The notes under the pieces are model-generated. The model made no database searches and was not told the origin of the DNA. It worked only from the letters and a program-made list of their open reading frames with translations. The translations under genes and the position numbers were made by a program. A stretch of DNA of 64,000 nt. It comes from Aldersonia sp. NBC_00410. GTDB lineage: Bacteria; Actinomycetota; Actinomycetes; Mycobacteriales; Mycobacteriaceae. This document shows positions 18,720 through 29,921 of this stretch, one piece after another. The DNA is taken from positions 128,989-192,988 of the forward strand of contig NZ_JAPENM010000011.1 in the NCBI RefSeq assembly GCF_026342035.1. Direction: 5' to 3'. How positions within the stretch are numbered: the first letter of the stretch is position 1; each line of letters starts with the position of its first letter.

Positions 18720-20447
18720 CTACTGCTCGATCACCACGAACGAGTGCCCCGGCACGGTCGTCGCCGAGGCGGTCGGATTCGACGTCACCGGTTCCCACCA
18801 CAGCACCGGCGTGCCCCCAACCGGCACATCCACCGCATCCGCGCCGAGGTTGCATACCACCCGCAACCGGCCGCGGTGCAGCACGATCCAGCGTGCGTCC
18901 TCGTCGTAGTCCACACCGAACTCGGTCAGCCACGGCTCGGTGATCTCTGCACGATCGTGTCGCAGCGCGAGCAGATCGCGGTAGCAACGCAGTAGCCGCG
19001 CGTGCCGATCCTCGTCGAGCTCGTTCCAGTTCAGCTTGGACCGCGCAAACGTCTGCGGATCCTGTGGATCCGGGACATCGTCTGTGTCCCAGCCGTGTTC
19101 GCCGAATTCTGCCTTGCGCCCCTGCGCGGTCGCCTCGGCGAGTTCGGGTTCGGGGTGGGAAGTGAAGAACTGGAACGGGGTGCTCGCGCCCCACTCCTCG
19201 CCCATGAACAGCATCGGCGTGAACGGGGCGAGCAGCGCGAGCGCCGCCTTCACCGCGAGCTGTCCGTCGTCGAGGTAGGCGCTCGGGCGGTCGCCGATCG
19301 CGCGGTTGCCCACCTGGTCATGGGTGTAGGTGTAGGCGAACAGCGAACTCGCCGGAATGTGCGCGATGTCCAGCGGGCGACCGTGCACACGGCCACGGAA
19401 GCTCGAATAGGTGCCGGCGTGGAAGAAGCCGTGCCCGAGGGTGAACGCCAGGCACGACATCGACCCGAAATCGCCGTAGTAGCCCTGCCGTTCGCCCGAT
19501 ACCGCGGCGTGGATCGCATGGTGGATGTCGTCGTCCCACTGCGCCTGCAGTCCGTAACCGCCTGCCGCGCGGGGAGTGATGAGCTTGGGGTCGTTGAGGT
19601 CGCTCTCGGCGATCAGCGTCAGCGGGCGCCCGATGTGCGCGGCGAGGGCCTCGGTGCGGATCGCGAGTTCCTCGAGCAGATGCACCGCGGTGGTATCGAT
19701 GAGCGCATGTACCGCGTCCAGACGCAGCCCGTCGATGTGGAAGTCCCGCATCCAGCGCAGCGCGTTCTCGACGATGTAGCGCCGCACCTCTGCCGATTGC
19801 GGACCGGCCAGGTTGAGCGTCTGCCCCCAGGCGTTGCTGCCCTCGGTGAGGTAGGGGCCGTAGCGGTCGAGATAGTTGCCGGACGGACCGAGGTGGTTGT
19901 AGACCACGTCGAGCAGCACCGCCAGGCCATGTTCGTGGCAGGCATTGACGAAGCGCTGCAGGCCATCCGGTCCGCCGTAGGTCTCGTGCACCGCGTACCA
20001 GAGCACGCCGTCGTAGCCCCAGTTGTGCGTCCCGTTGAACGCATTCACCGGCATGATCTCGACGAACGAGACGCCGAGCGAGACGAGATGATCGAGCCGC
20101 TCGGTGGCGGCGTCGAACGTGCCCGCCGGGGTGAACGTGCCGATGTGCAGCTCGTAGACGACGCCACCGGCGAGCGGGCGACCCGTCCACGCGGAGTCCG
20201 TCCAGCCCGCGGGATCGAGCTCGTGGCGCTGCGATCGAGCGTGCACGCCGTCGGGTTGCCGCGGCGAGCGCGGGTCGGGCAGCACCGTGTCGTCGTCGTC
20301 GAGCAGGAAGCCGTAGCGAGCGTCGGGACCGGCGGCCACCTCGGCGCGCCACCACCCGTCCGGCGCGCGGCGCAGCGGATGCGGCGTGCCGTCCACCTCG
20401 ACCCGCACCCGATCCGGGTTCGGCGCCCACACCTCGAAGACCGTCAT
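18720..20447 (-). CDS. treZ: Maltooligosyl trehalose trehalohydrolase
   Basis: Releases trehalose from maltooligosyl-trehalose, the last step of the glycogen-to-trehalose route. 575 residues: an N-terminal CBM48-like domain (FEVWAPNPDRVRVEVDG), then a GH13 barrel with YNHLGPSGNYL, DGLRLDAVHAL (nucleophile Asp), LIAESDLND (acid/base Glu) and THDQVGNRA, the form of the fourth conserved region typical of TreZ. ATG 20447 follows treY by 11 bases, with a GGTGGGAG ribosome site. It is the last gene of the treX-treY-treZ operon and faces ilvA. Confidence 0.95.
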   Translation of the reverse strand: MTVFEVWAPNPDRVRVEVDGTPHPLRRAPDGWWRAEVAAGPDARYGFLLDDDDTVLPDPRSPRQPDGVHARSQRHELDPAGWTDSAWTGRPLAGGVVYELHIGTFTPAGTFDAATERLDHLVSLGVSFVEIMPVNAFNGTHNWGYDGVLWYAVHETYGGPDGLQRFVNACHEHGLAVLLDVVYNHLGPSGNYLDRYGPYLTEGSNAWGQTLNLAGPQSAEVRRYIVENALRWMRDFHIDGLRLDAVHALIDTTAVHLLEELAIRTEALAAHIGRPLTLIAESDLNDPKLITPRAAGGYGLQAQWDDDIHHAIHAAVSGERQGYYGDFGSMSCLAFTLGHGFFHAGTYSSFRGRVHGRPLDIAHIPASSLFAYTYTHDQVGNRAIGDRPSAYLDDGQLAVKAALALLAPFTPMLFMGEEWGASTPFQFFTSHPEPELAEATAQGRKAEFGEHGWDTDDVPDPQDPQTFARSKLNWNELDEDRHARLLRCYRDLLALRHDRAEITEPWLTEFGVDYDEDARWIVLHRGRLRVVCNLGADAVDVPVGGTPVLWWEPVTSNPTASATTVPGHSFVVIEQ

Positions 20448-20458
20448 CTCCCACCTCG

Positions 20459-22830
20459 TCAACGTTGGGCGTCGCGTACCAGCAACACGGCGGGCAGGTC
20501 GGCGAACAGGTCGACCGCGCGGGCCTTCGCCGAGTAGCTGTGCCCGCTGAGCCGATCGGTCCACCGACCCTCGGGGAGTGCGACAACAGTGTCGCGCCAA
20601 CCGGTTTCGCCCACCGAAACGGTATGGCGCGCAGCCGCTACGACGACCTGAGCATCGAGGCCGGTCGGTGCGACGACGCCGCGGGCATACGCGACGATAT
20701 GGTCGGCGGCGGCACCGTCGGCCAGCACCGGGGCGTAGCCGCCGCCGACGAAGCAGTCCGGCCGGTCGCGGCGCAACCACAGCGAATGCGCGACCGCCCA
20801 GAGCTTTGCGCGACCGGTGCCGTCCAGGGGCGGGCGCGCGGTGAGCGAGCGGAGGATCTCGGCATGCGCGGCGAAGTCGACCGTGCGGCGATTGTCCGGA
20901 TCGACAAGGCTGTCCTCCCACAGTTCGGTGCCCTGGTAGACGTCCGGGATGCCGGGCGCGCACAGCTGAAGCAGCTTCTGCGCGAGGCTGTCCGACCAGG
21001 CATGCGGAGCGAGTTCGGCGACGAACTCACCGAGTTCGGCGCCGACGGGTCCGTCGATGACGGCGTCGATCCACGCATGCACGTCGTCTTCGAACTCGGC
21101 GTCCGGCTCGTCCCAGCTCGTCTTGCGCCCGGACTCGCGCATCGCCTTCTCTGCGTAGGCGTGCAGTCGCTCGCGCAGCGCGGGGGTGGGACCGCCGTCG
21201 GCCGGCCAGACACCGAACATGTTCTGCAACAAGAACAGAGCGGTCAGCCCATCCGGGCTCGGGGTGAGCTTCTCCCACCCGGTGAGTTTGTCGGCCCAGC
21301 GCTGTGCAACCTGCGAAAGCACCCCGATGCGGGCGCGCACATCCTCGCCGCGCTTGGTGTCATGGGTCGACAGCGTCGTCATCGCGGCGGGCCAGCGGAT
21401 CGCCCGCTCACTGTTGGCGAAGTGGAACTCCGAGAGTGTGCGGCCGAACGTGCCGGGCGACCCGCCGACCTCCTGCAGTGAGACCAGCCGCGCGGTGCGA
21501 TAGAACAGGCAGTCCTCGACGGACTTCGCGGTGACCGCACCACAGATCTGGTTGAACCGTGTGGCCGGTTCGCCGCCCGCGAGTAGTGCCCGGGTGATAA
21601 CCGAAAGTGGTTCGGCCAGTTTGGGATTGCGTTTCTCTGTCTCGCCGGCGACCCGGCCGAGCAGCCCGCTGAGCGGACTGTAATCGGTACGGTAGACGGG
21701 CACGTTGGTGAGCAGTTCGACGAGCGCGGTGCTGAGCTGGGCGACGCTGCATTGCGTTGGTGCGACGCGGCGGATCGCGGTGACGAGCCGTCGCAGGTCG
21801 GGAGCCAGGGCGGTCTGCAGGACGCCTTGCTTGATCCGAAACTCGTTGGCGTGCAGCCAGGCGGCATCGCCGGGAGCTCCGGTGAGCGTGGTCGAGAGCT
21901 CGGTGAGCGCCGCTTCGCCGGCGCGATCCACCAGGACGCCGCCGAGCTCGGCGAGTGCGTCGTACCCGGTGGTGCCGTCCACGGCGAGGCTGGGGTCGAG
22001 CGGTTCGTGTTCGCCGAGGATCTTCTCGACCAGCAGCAGCCGCTGTGGCCCGATGAGGGTGCGCAGCCAACGCAGATACTTCGCGGGGTCCGCCAGCCCG
22101 TCGGGATGGTCCACGCGGACCCCGTCGATCAGGTCCTCGGCGATCCAGCGCGCGAGCTCGTGATGGGTGGCCTCGAAGATCCGCGGATCCTCCTGGCGCA
22201 CCCCGGCGAGTTCGTTGATCGTGAAGAACCGGCGGTAGGTCGAGATGCCGGCCTGCCACGGCACCAGCCGGTAGAACTGCCGATCGTGGATGCGCACCGG
22301 ATCGGCGTCGTCGGAGCCGGGCGCGATCGGGAAATGCTTGTCGTACAGCGCCAGCGTCGGCTCGGCGCCGGACCGGTCGACGGACAGCGAACTCAGATCG
22401 GCCGCGCTGCCGAGGATGGGCAGGGCGAGCCGGCCGCCGGCACCGTTGTCCTGGCTCCAGTCCACGTCGAACCAGTCGGCATAGGCCGAGTCGCGGCCGT
22501 GTTTGAGTACGTCCCACCACCACGGGTTCTGTCGTGGATCACCGACGCCGAGGTGGTTGGGCACGATGTCGACGATGAGTCCCATACCGCGCTGGCGGAC
22601 CTCGGCCGCGAGGGCCCGCAGCGCGTCGGGGCCGCCGAGCGTGGCAGACACCGAGGTCGGGTCGGTAACGTCGTAGCCGTGCGTCGAGCCGCGGGCCGCG
22701 GTGAGAATCGGGGACAAGTACAGGTGGGTGACCCCGAGTCGGTGCAGGTAGTCGACGATCTCGCGGGCGTCGCCGAGCGTCAGCGCGTCGGGGCGCAGTT
22801 GCAGCCGGTATGTGCTGAGAACCTTCGATG

Positions 22831-22834
<4 letters not shown>
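20459..22834 (-). CDS. treY: Maltooligosyl trehalose synthase
   Basis: Converts the reducing-end alpha-1,4 bond of maltooligosaccharides to the alpha,alpha-1,1 bond. 791 residues. The opening STYRLQLRPD and HLYLSPILTAARGSTHGYDV is diagnostic of TreY, as are IVPNHLGVGDPRQNPWWWDV, GVRVDHPDGL and LSTHDTKRGEDVRAR. ATG 22834 overlaps the treX stop (ATGA), so the two are translationally coupled. In mycobacteria the TreYZ products feed free trehalose, which is also the carrier for mycolates. Confidence 0.95.
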
Positions 22835-24963
<2,129 letters not shown>

Positions 24964-25040
24964 ACCAAGAACCCTAACGCCGGATCGGGCCGTGTGCCGT
25001 GCCGGCAATCGGTGATCCTCGTCGGTCGTAGGGTGAGTCG

Positions 25041-26321
25041 GTGAGCTCAGCGAGCATGACGTCCGAGCAGGTCGCGGCCATCGACGCCGCGCACGTCTGG
25101 CACCCCTACGGTGCGTTCCCGCCGTCGACGACGCCGCTCGTGGTGGACAGCGCTGCGGGGGTGCGGCTGCGCCTGGCCGACGGCCGCGAGGTGATCGACG
25201 CGATGAGCTCGTGGTGGGCTGTCGTGCACGGCTATCGCAACCCCGTCCTGGATGCGGCACTCATCGACCAGGTACATCGGATGAGCCACGTGATGTTCGG
25301 TGGCCTCACCCACGAGCCCGCGGCGCGGCTGGTCGAGTTGCTGGTCGAGTTGACGCCCGCCGGACTGGACAAAGTTTTCCTGGCCGACTCCGGGTCGATC
25401 TCGGTCGAGGTGGCCGTGAAGATGTGCCTGCAGTACTGGCGCAGTGTCGGCCGGCCGGACAAGAAGCGGCTGATGACCTGGCGCGGCGGCTACCACGGCG
25501 ACACGTTCACGGCGATGAGCGTCTGCGACCCGGACGGCGGGATGCATTCGCTGTGGACCGACGTGCTCACCGAACAGGTATTCGCGCCGCGCCCGCCGGT
25601 CGAGTTCGACCCCGGCTATGTTGCCGAGTTCGAGGCGCTGCTCGTCGCGCACGCCGATGAGCTGGCGGCGGTGATCGTGGAGCCGGTGGTGCAGGGGACG
25701 GGCGGGATGCGCCGCTACGACCCGCGCTACCTGTCCGAGCTGCGCCGGATCTGCGACGCCAACGAGGTGTTGCTGGTCTTCGACGAGATCGCCACCGGCT
25801 TCGGTCGCACCGGTGCGCTGTTCGCGGCCGACCACGCCGGTGTCGCGCCGGACGTGATGTGCGTCGGCAAGGCGCTGACCGGCGGTTACATGACGCTGGC
25901 GGCGACGCTGTGCACCAACCGGATCGCCGAGTCGATCAGCGCAGGGCATGGCGGGCTGATGCACGGCCCGACGTTCATGGGTAACCCGCTGGCCTGTGCG
26001 GTGGCGGTGGCGTCGATCGAACTGCTGCTCGCGCGGAATTGGCGCGCCGAAGTCACCGGCATCGAGGCGGCGCTGCGAACCGGTCTCGCCCCGGCTCTGG
26101 ACCTGCCGGGGGTTGCGGACGTGCGGGTGTTCGGTGCGATCGGGGTGATCGAGAAGACCGAGCCGGTGAACATGCAGGTCACTACCGATGCCGCGCTCGA
26201 TGCCGGGGTATGGCTTCGGCCGTTCGGGAAGCTGATCTACACCATGCCGCCGTTCATCAGTACAGCCGATGACGTGGCCACGATCACGCGCGGGATGCTG
26301 GCCGCCGCCGGGGCTGCCTGA
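25041..26321 (+). CDS. bioA: Adenosylmethionine-8-amino-7-oxononanoate aminotransferase
   Basis: Transfers the amino group of S-adenosylmethionine to KAPA, giving DAPA, in biotin synthesis. 426 residues, class-III aminotransferase fold. The PLP lysine is in [10 protein letters not shown] (Lys 277); [11 protein letters not shown] and the BioA-type N-terminal WHPYGAF and [10 protein letters not shown] motifs are present. Start GTG 25041, or ATG 25056. Unlike bioF and bioB, its 77-base upstream region has no TGAAC-N3-GTTCA palindrome, so it may escape the biotin repressor. bioF lies 258 bases downstream, past an unusual repeat region. Confidence 0.95.
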   Translation: MSSASMTSEQVAAIDAAHVWHPYGAFPPSTTPLVVDSAAGVRLRLADGREVIDAMSSWWAVVHGYRNPVLDAALIDQVHRMSHVMFGGLTHEPAARLVELLVELTPAGLDKVFLADSGSISVEVAVKMCLQYWRSVGRPDKKRLMTWRGGYHGDTFTAMSVCDPDGGMHSLWTDVLTEQVFAPRPPVEFDPGYVAEFEALLVAHADELAAVIVEPVVQGTGGMRRYDPRYLSELRRICDANEVLLVFDEIATGFGRTGALFAADHAGVAPDVMCVGKALTGGYMTLAATLCTNRIAESISAGHGGLMHGPTFMGNPLACAVAVASIELLLARNWRAEVTGIEAALRTGLAPALDLPGVADVRVFGAIGVIEKTEPVNMQVTTDAALDAGVWLRPFGKLIYTMPPFISTADDVATITRGMLAAAGAA

Positions 26322-26333
26322 CCGAGCCGCGTA

Positions 26334-26400
26334 CACCCCTCTCGGTCTGCACACCCCGCCGCACCGCACACCCCCTCTCGCCCTGTCGCGCACCCTCTCG
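26334..26400. repeat. Three CACCC(n)TCTCG motifs in the bioA-bioF gap
   Basis: Directly after bioA the top strand is strongly C-biased, with a short motif three times: CACCCCTCTCG (26334-26344), CACCCCCTCTCG (26369-26380) and CACCCTCTCG (26391-26400). The copies differ only in the number of C's. No gene is visible. It could be a transcript-level C-rich element or simple slippage-derived sequence. Confidence 0.5.
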
Positions 26401-26403
26401 CGG

Positions 26404-26519
26404 TGATCACGAGCAAATGGCCCCACTCGGGGCGCTTTCACGGGCCATTTGTTCGGTGTCGCGAGCCCGAACAAATGGCCGCTGTTCCACCCTTTCGAGG
26501 GGCCATTTGCTCGTGATCA
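26404..26519. repeat. Nested inverted repeat with four copies of a CAAATGGCC core
   Basis: An outer perfect 21-bp inverted repeat (26404-26424 and 26499-26519; left arm TGATCACGAGCAAATGGCCC plus one C) encloses an inner perfect 14-bp inverted repeat (26443-26456 and 26467-26480, CCGAACAAATGGCC) with a 10-base loop. All four arms share the core GARCAAATGGCC, alternating in orientation. The whole can fold as a hairpin on a hairpin or as two side-by-side hairpins. It lies between bioA and bioF, where it might terminate bioA, or be a dispersed REP-like element. The arms are seen directly; the role is inferred. Confidence 0.85.
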
Positions 26520-26548
26520 ACTCGGGGGCGAGGAGCCGGCACGGGACG

Positions 26549-26565
26549 CTTGAACGCCGTTCAAG
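26549..26565. promoter_or_regulatory. Predicted BioQ operator of bioF-bioD
   Basis: Perfect 17-bp palindrome CTTGAACGCCGTTCAAG, containing TGAAC-N3-GTTCA. The same core occurs at the bioQ/bioB divergent promoter. As I recall, BioQ sites in corynebacteria and mycobacteria are of the form TGAAC-N3-GTTAC. The site lies immediately upstream of a TATGCT hexamer, so a bound TetR protein would block RNA polymerase. Confidence 0.75.
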
Positions 26566-26571
26566 TATGCT
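26566..26571 (+). promoter_or_regulatory. Candidate -10 element of bioF, probably leaderless mRNA
   Basis: TATGCT matches an actinobacterial -10 box. Transcription would begin seven to nine bases later, at about 26578-26580, that is, at the GTG start codon of bioF (26580). No ribosome site is visible before that GTG, which agrees with a leaderless transcript. No good -35 box is seen. Confidence 0.4.
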
Positions 26572-26579
26572 CGTCACCC

Positions 26580-27722
26580 GTGGGAACCGATCGTGATGCG
26601 CTGAGCTGGCTCGACGACCGCGCCGACGAGCGCAATGCTGCCGGCCTGCACCGCACGCTGCGCCCACGGACCGCCGGATCGACGCTCGTCGATCTCGCTT
26701 CCAACGACTACCTCGGCCTGGTCCGCCACCCCGATGTAATCGAGGGTGCGATCACCGCCGTGCGACGCTGGGGGACCGGATCCACCGGCTCACGCCTGGT
26801 CACCGGCACCACCGCCGAACATGAACTGCTCGAGCGCGAGCTCGCCGAGTTCGTGGGCACCGAATCCGGTCTGGTCTTCGCCTCCGGCTATGCCGCCAAC
26901 CTCGGAGTCGTGACCGCGCTCTCGGGCCGAGAAGCATTGGTGGTCTCGGACGCGGGCAGTCACGCCTCGCTCGTCGACGCATGCCGGCTCTCGCGCTCGC
27001 GCGTGCAGGTGGCCCCGCACGGCGATCTCGAGTTCGTCGAACGCGCACTGCGAGAGCGCACCGAACGCCGCGCGCTGGTGCTGACCGATTCGGTATTCAG
27101 CGCAGATGGCGACCTCGCCGCTCTGCGCGAACTGCACCGCATCACCCGAGCGCAGGACGCCGTGCTCATCGTCGACGAGGCACACGGCATCGGCGTGCGC
27201 GGCAAAGGTGGCCGCGGACTGGTGCACGAACTGGGCCTGGCCGGCGAGCCCGACCTCGTCGTGACTGCAACGTTGTCGAAATCCCTTGCCGCGCAGGGTG
27301 GTGTCGTTCTCGCGCCGGAGCGCGTCCGGGCGCACCTGATCGACACGGCGCGCACCTTCATCTTCGATACCGGACTCGCGCCCGCCGCCGTCGGTGCCGC
27401 GCGCGCCGCGCTCGGCGTGCTGCGCCGCGAGCCGCAACGCGCGCAAGCGGTGCTGGATCGCGCAGCCGACATCGCGCGGATGGCTGGTGTCGCCACGCCG
27501 GAGTCGGCGGTGGTGTCGGTCATTCTGGGTGATGCGCAGCGGGCGTTCGACGCGTCGGTCGCGTGCCGCGAACAAGGTTTGAGCGTCGGTTGTTTCCGCC
27601 CCCCGTCGGTACCCGCCGGCACCTCGCGGCTGCGGCTCACCGCCCGCGCCAATCTCACCCCGGAAGAACTCGCGCGCATCGAGGCGGTACTCGCGGATGT
27701 GCTGTCGGCCGCTGCGCGATGA
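26580..27722 (+). CDS. bioF: 8-Amino-7-oxononanoate synthase (KAPA synthase)
   Basis: PLP enzyme condensing pimeloyl-thioester with alanine. 380 residues. [36 protein letters not shown] and the PLP lysine in [11 protein letters not shown] (Lys about 234) are all conserved; the C-terminal [19 protein letters not shown] is typical of mycobacterial BioF. GTG 26580 is preferred: the in-frame TTG at 26550 lies inside the regulatory palindrome and the extra ten residues do not resemble the family. The stop overlaps the bioD start (ATGA), so bioFD is one coupled unit. Confidence 0.95.
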   Translation: MGTDRDALSWLDDRADERNAAGLHRTLRPRTAGSTLVDLASNDYLGLVRHPDVIEGAITAVRRWGTGSTGSRLVTGTTAEHELLERELAEFVGTESGLVFASGYAANLGVVTALSGREALVVSDAGSHASLVDACRLSRSRVQVAPHGDLEFVERALRERTERRALVLTDSVFSADGDLAALRELHRITRAQDAVLIVDEAHGIGVRGKGGRGLVHELGLAGEPDLVVTATLSKSLAAQGGVVLAPERVRAHLIDTARTFIFDTGLAPAAVGAARAALGVLRREPQRAQAVLDRAADIARMAGVATPESAVVSVILGDAQRAFDASVACREQGLSVGCFRPPSVPAGTSRLRLTARANLTPEELARIEAVLADVLSAAAR

Positions 27723-28414
27723 GCATCCTGGTCGTCACAGGGACTTCCACCGAGGTCGGTAAGACCGTCGCTACGGCCGCGCTGGCCGCAGTGGCCTTGG
27801 CCGCGGGCAGAACAGTCGCGGTCTGCAAACCGGCTCAGACCGGTGTCGCGCCCGACGAACCCGGTGATCTCGCCGAGATAGCGCGACTCGCCGACGTCCG
27901 AGACACCGTGGAACTCGCGCGCTATCCCGAGCCGTTGGCGCCGGACACGGCCGCTCGTCGCAGCGGCCTGCCGCTGCTCCGGCTCGGGGACGTGACCAGT
28001 GCGGTGCGCAAACTCGATGCGGCGCACGATCTTACGATTGTCGAAGGCGCGGGCGGTGCGCTCGTCCGACTTGGTGAGCGCGGCTTTACCGTGGTCGATA
28101 TCGCACGCGAACTCGGCGCCCCCGTCGTCGTTATCGCCGCTGCCGGACTGGGCACGCTCAACCACAGCGAACTCACCGTGCGCGCGCTGGCCGCGGCCGA
28201 CGTCGAATGTGCGGGCCTGATCATCGGAGCGTGGCCCGATGAACCCGACCTGGCCGCGCAGTGCAACCTTGCCGACCTGCCCGAGGTGACCGGCGTGCCG
28301 CTGGCCGGTGCGATACCTGCGGGGTCGGGGGCACTGCCACGCGAGACTTTTGTGTCCGATTCGCCGGGATGGCTGGACAAGACTTGGACGGTGCGCTACC
28401 TGTTGGAAACATGA
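27719..28414 (+). CDS. bioD: Dethiobiotin synthetase
   Basis: ATP-dependent carboxylation and ring closure of DAPA to dethiobiotin. 231 residues with the P-loop GTSTEVGKT (about 8-16), the lysine-containing substrate motif CKPAQTG, and [11 protein letters not shown], all diagnostic of BioD. ATG 27719 overlaps the bioF stop. The next gene, a transhydrogenase, starts 31 bases downstream and may be read through from the same promoter. Confidence 0.95.
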   Translation: MSILVVTGTSTEVGKTVATAALAAVALAAGRTVAVCKPAQTGVAPDEPGDLAEIARLADVRDTVELARYPEPLAPDTAARRSGLPLLRLGDVTSAVRKLDAAHDLTIVEGAGGALVRLGERGFTVVDIARELGAPVVVIAAAGLGTLNHSELTVRALAAADVECAGLIIGAWPDEPDLAAQCNLADLPEVTGVPLAGAIPAGSGALPRETFVSDSPGWLDKTWTVRYLLET

Positions 28415-28445
28415 CGCACTGCGGCGTACGGAAGTCCTTGCGACA

Positions 28446-29858
28446 ATGCACAGTGTGAGCGACTTCGATGTCTTGGTCCTGGGTACCGGGCCGGGTGGTC
28501 AGCGCGCTGCCATCGCGGCGGCGAAGCTCGGCAAGCGAGTGGGCATCGTCGAACGCCGCGACATGATGGGCGGTGTCTGCATCAACACCGGCACCATCCC
28601 GTCGAAAACTTTGCGCGAGGCGGTGCTTTATCTCACCGGCATGAACCAGCGCGAGATGTACGGCTCGTCGTACCGGGTGAAGGAAGAGATCACCACCGAG
28701 GATCTGACCGCCCGCACTCAGCACGTCATGGGCAGGCAGATCGACACCGTCCGCAGCCAGCTCACCCGCAATCACGTCACGGTGCTCACCGGTGTCGGAC
28801 GATTTACCGATCCGCACACCATCGAGGTCGAGGACGGCACGGGCCGCGCGACCATTGCGCACGCCGAGAAGATCATCATCGCCACCGGTACCAAGCCGGC
28901 GCGTCCGTCGACGGTGGAGTTCGATCGGGCGACCATCATCGATTCGGACGGCATCCTGCAACTCGACCGGGTGCCGACCTCGATGGTCGTCGTCGGTGCG
29001 GGCGTGATCGGCATCGAGTACGCGTCGATGTTCGCGGCGCTCGGCACCAAGGTGACGGTGATCGAGAAGCGGCCGCAAATGCTGGAATTCTGCGATCAGG
29101 AAGTCGTGGAGGCGTTGAAGTTTCGGCTGCGCGATCTCGCGGTCACGTTCCGGTTCGGTGAGACCGTTGCCGCGGTCGAACGGTATGCGCACGGTGCGGT
29201 GACGGTCCTCGAGTCGGGGAAGAAGATTCCCGCCGAGACGGTGATGTACTCGGCGGGTCGCCAGGGCGTGACCGACGACCTCGACCTGCCCAAGGCGGGC
29301 CTCGATTCGGATGCGCGGGGCCGGATCGCCGTCAACGACAATTTCCAGACCGAGGTGGACCACATCTACGCGGTCGGGGACGTGATCGGCTTTCCCGCGC
29401 TGGCGGCGACCTCGATGGAGCAGGGCCGCCTCGCCGCGCATCACGCGTGTGGCGAGCCCGCGCACGGCATGAACGGGCTGCAACCGATCGGGATCTACAC
29501 GATCCCCGAGATCAGTTTCGTCGGGAAGACCGAGGAAGAACTGACCGCCGAGAAGGTGCCGTTCGAGGTGGGCATCTCCCGGTATCGCGAACTCGCCCGC
29601 GGCCAGATCACCGGTGACACCTACGGTGTGCTGAAAATGCTGGTCTCGCCAACCGACGGCAAGATCCTCGGGGTGCACGTATTCGGTACGCAGGCAACCG
29701 AACTCGTGCATATCGGTCAGACGGTGATGGGCTGTGGCGGTACGGTCGACTACCTCGTCGACGCGGTGTTCAACTATCCGACGCTGTCCGAGGCGTACAA
29801 GGTCGCCGCGCTCGATGCGACCAACAAAATCCGCCAGCTCGCCGTGATCGGCGACTAG
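28446..29858 (+). CDS. sthA: Soluble (Si-specific) pyridine nucleotide transhydrogenase
   Basis: FAD enzyme exchanging hydride between NADPH and NAD+. 470 residues with two dinucleotide-binding motifs ([15 protein letters not shown] and [19 protein letters not shown]) and the dimer-interface region of the glutathione reductase family. The redox disulfide is missing: the motif reads [15 protein letters not shown], with Thr in place of the second Cys, which distinguishes SthA from lipoamide dehydrogenase. ATG 28446 or GTG 28455 may start it. It sits near two G6PD genes, an NADPH-producing context. Confidence 0.93.
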   Translation: MHSVSDFDVLVLGTGPGGQRAAIAAAKLGKRVGIVERRDMMGGVCINTGTIPSKTLREAVLYLTGMNQREMYGSSYRVKEEITTEDLTARTQHVMGRQIDTVRSQLTRNHVTVLTGVGRFTDPHTIEVEDGTGRATIAHAEKIIIATGTKPARPSTVEFDRATIIDSDGILQLDRVPTSMVVVGAGVIGIEYASMFAALGTKVTVIEKRPQMLEFCDQEVVEALKFRLRDLAVTFRFGETVAAVERYAHGAVTVLESGKKIPAETVMYSAGRQGVTDDLDLPKAGLDSDARGRIAVNDNFQTEVDHIYAVGDVIGFPALAATSMEQGRLAAHHACGEPAHGMNGLQPIGIYTIPEISFVGKTEEELTAEKVPFEVGISRYRELARGQITGDTYGVLKMLVSPTDGKILGVHVFGTQATELVHIGQTVMGCGGTVDYLVDAVFNYPTLSEAYKVAALDATNKIRQLAVIGD

Positions 29859-29921
29859 CGCCATATCGCTGGAACGGCTGGGTAACGAACCAGAAACACG
29901 GCAGTTCTAACGTCGCTGTAC

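Noticed and set aside
24964-25040. BioQ operator before bioA
   Set aside because: No TGAAC-N3-GTTCA or close variant was found in the 77-base gap.
26550-26579. TTG 26550 as bioF start
   Set aside because: It lies within the regulatory palindrome, has no ribosome site, and its ten residues do not resemble BioF.
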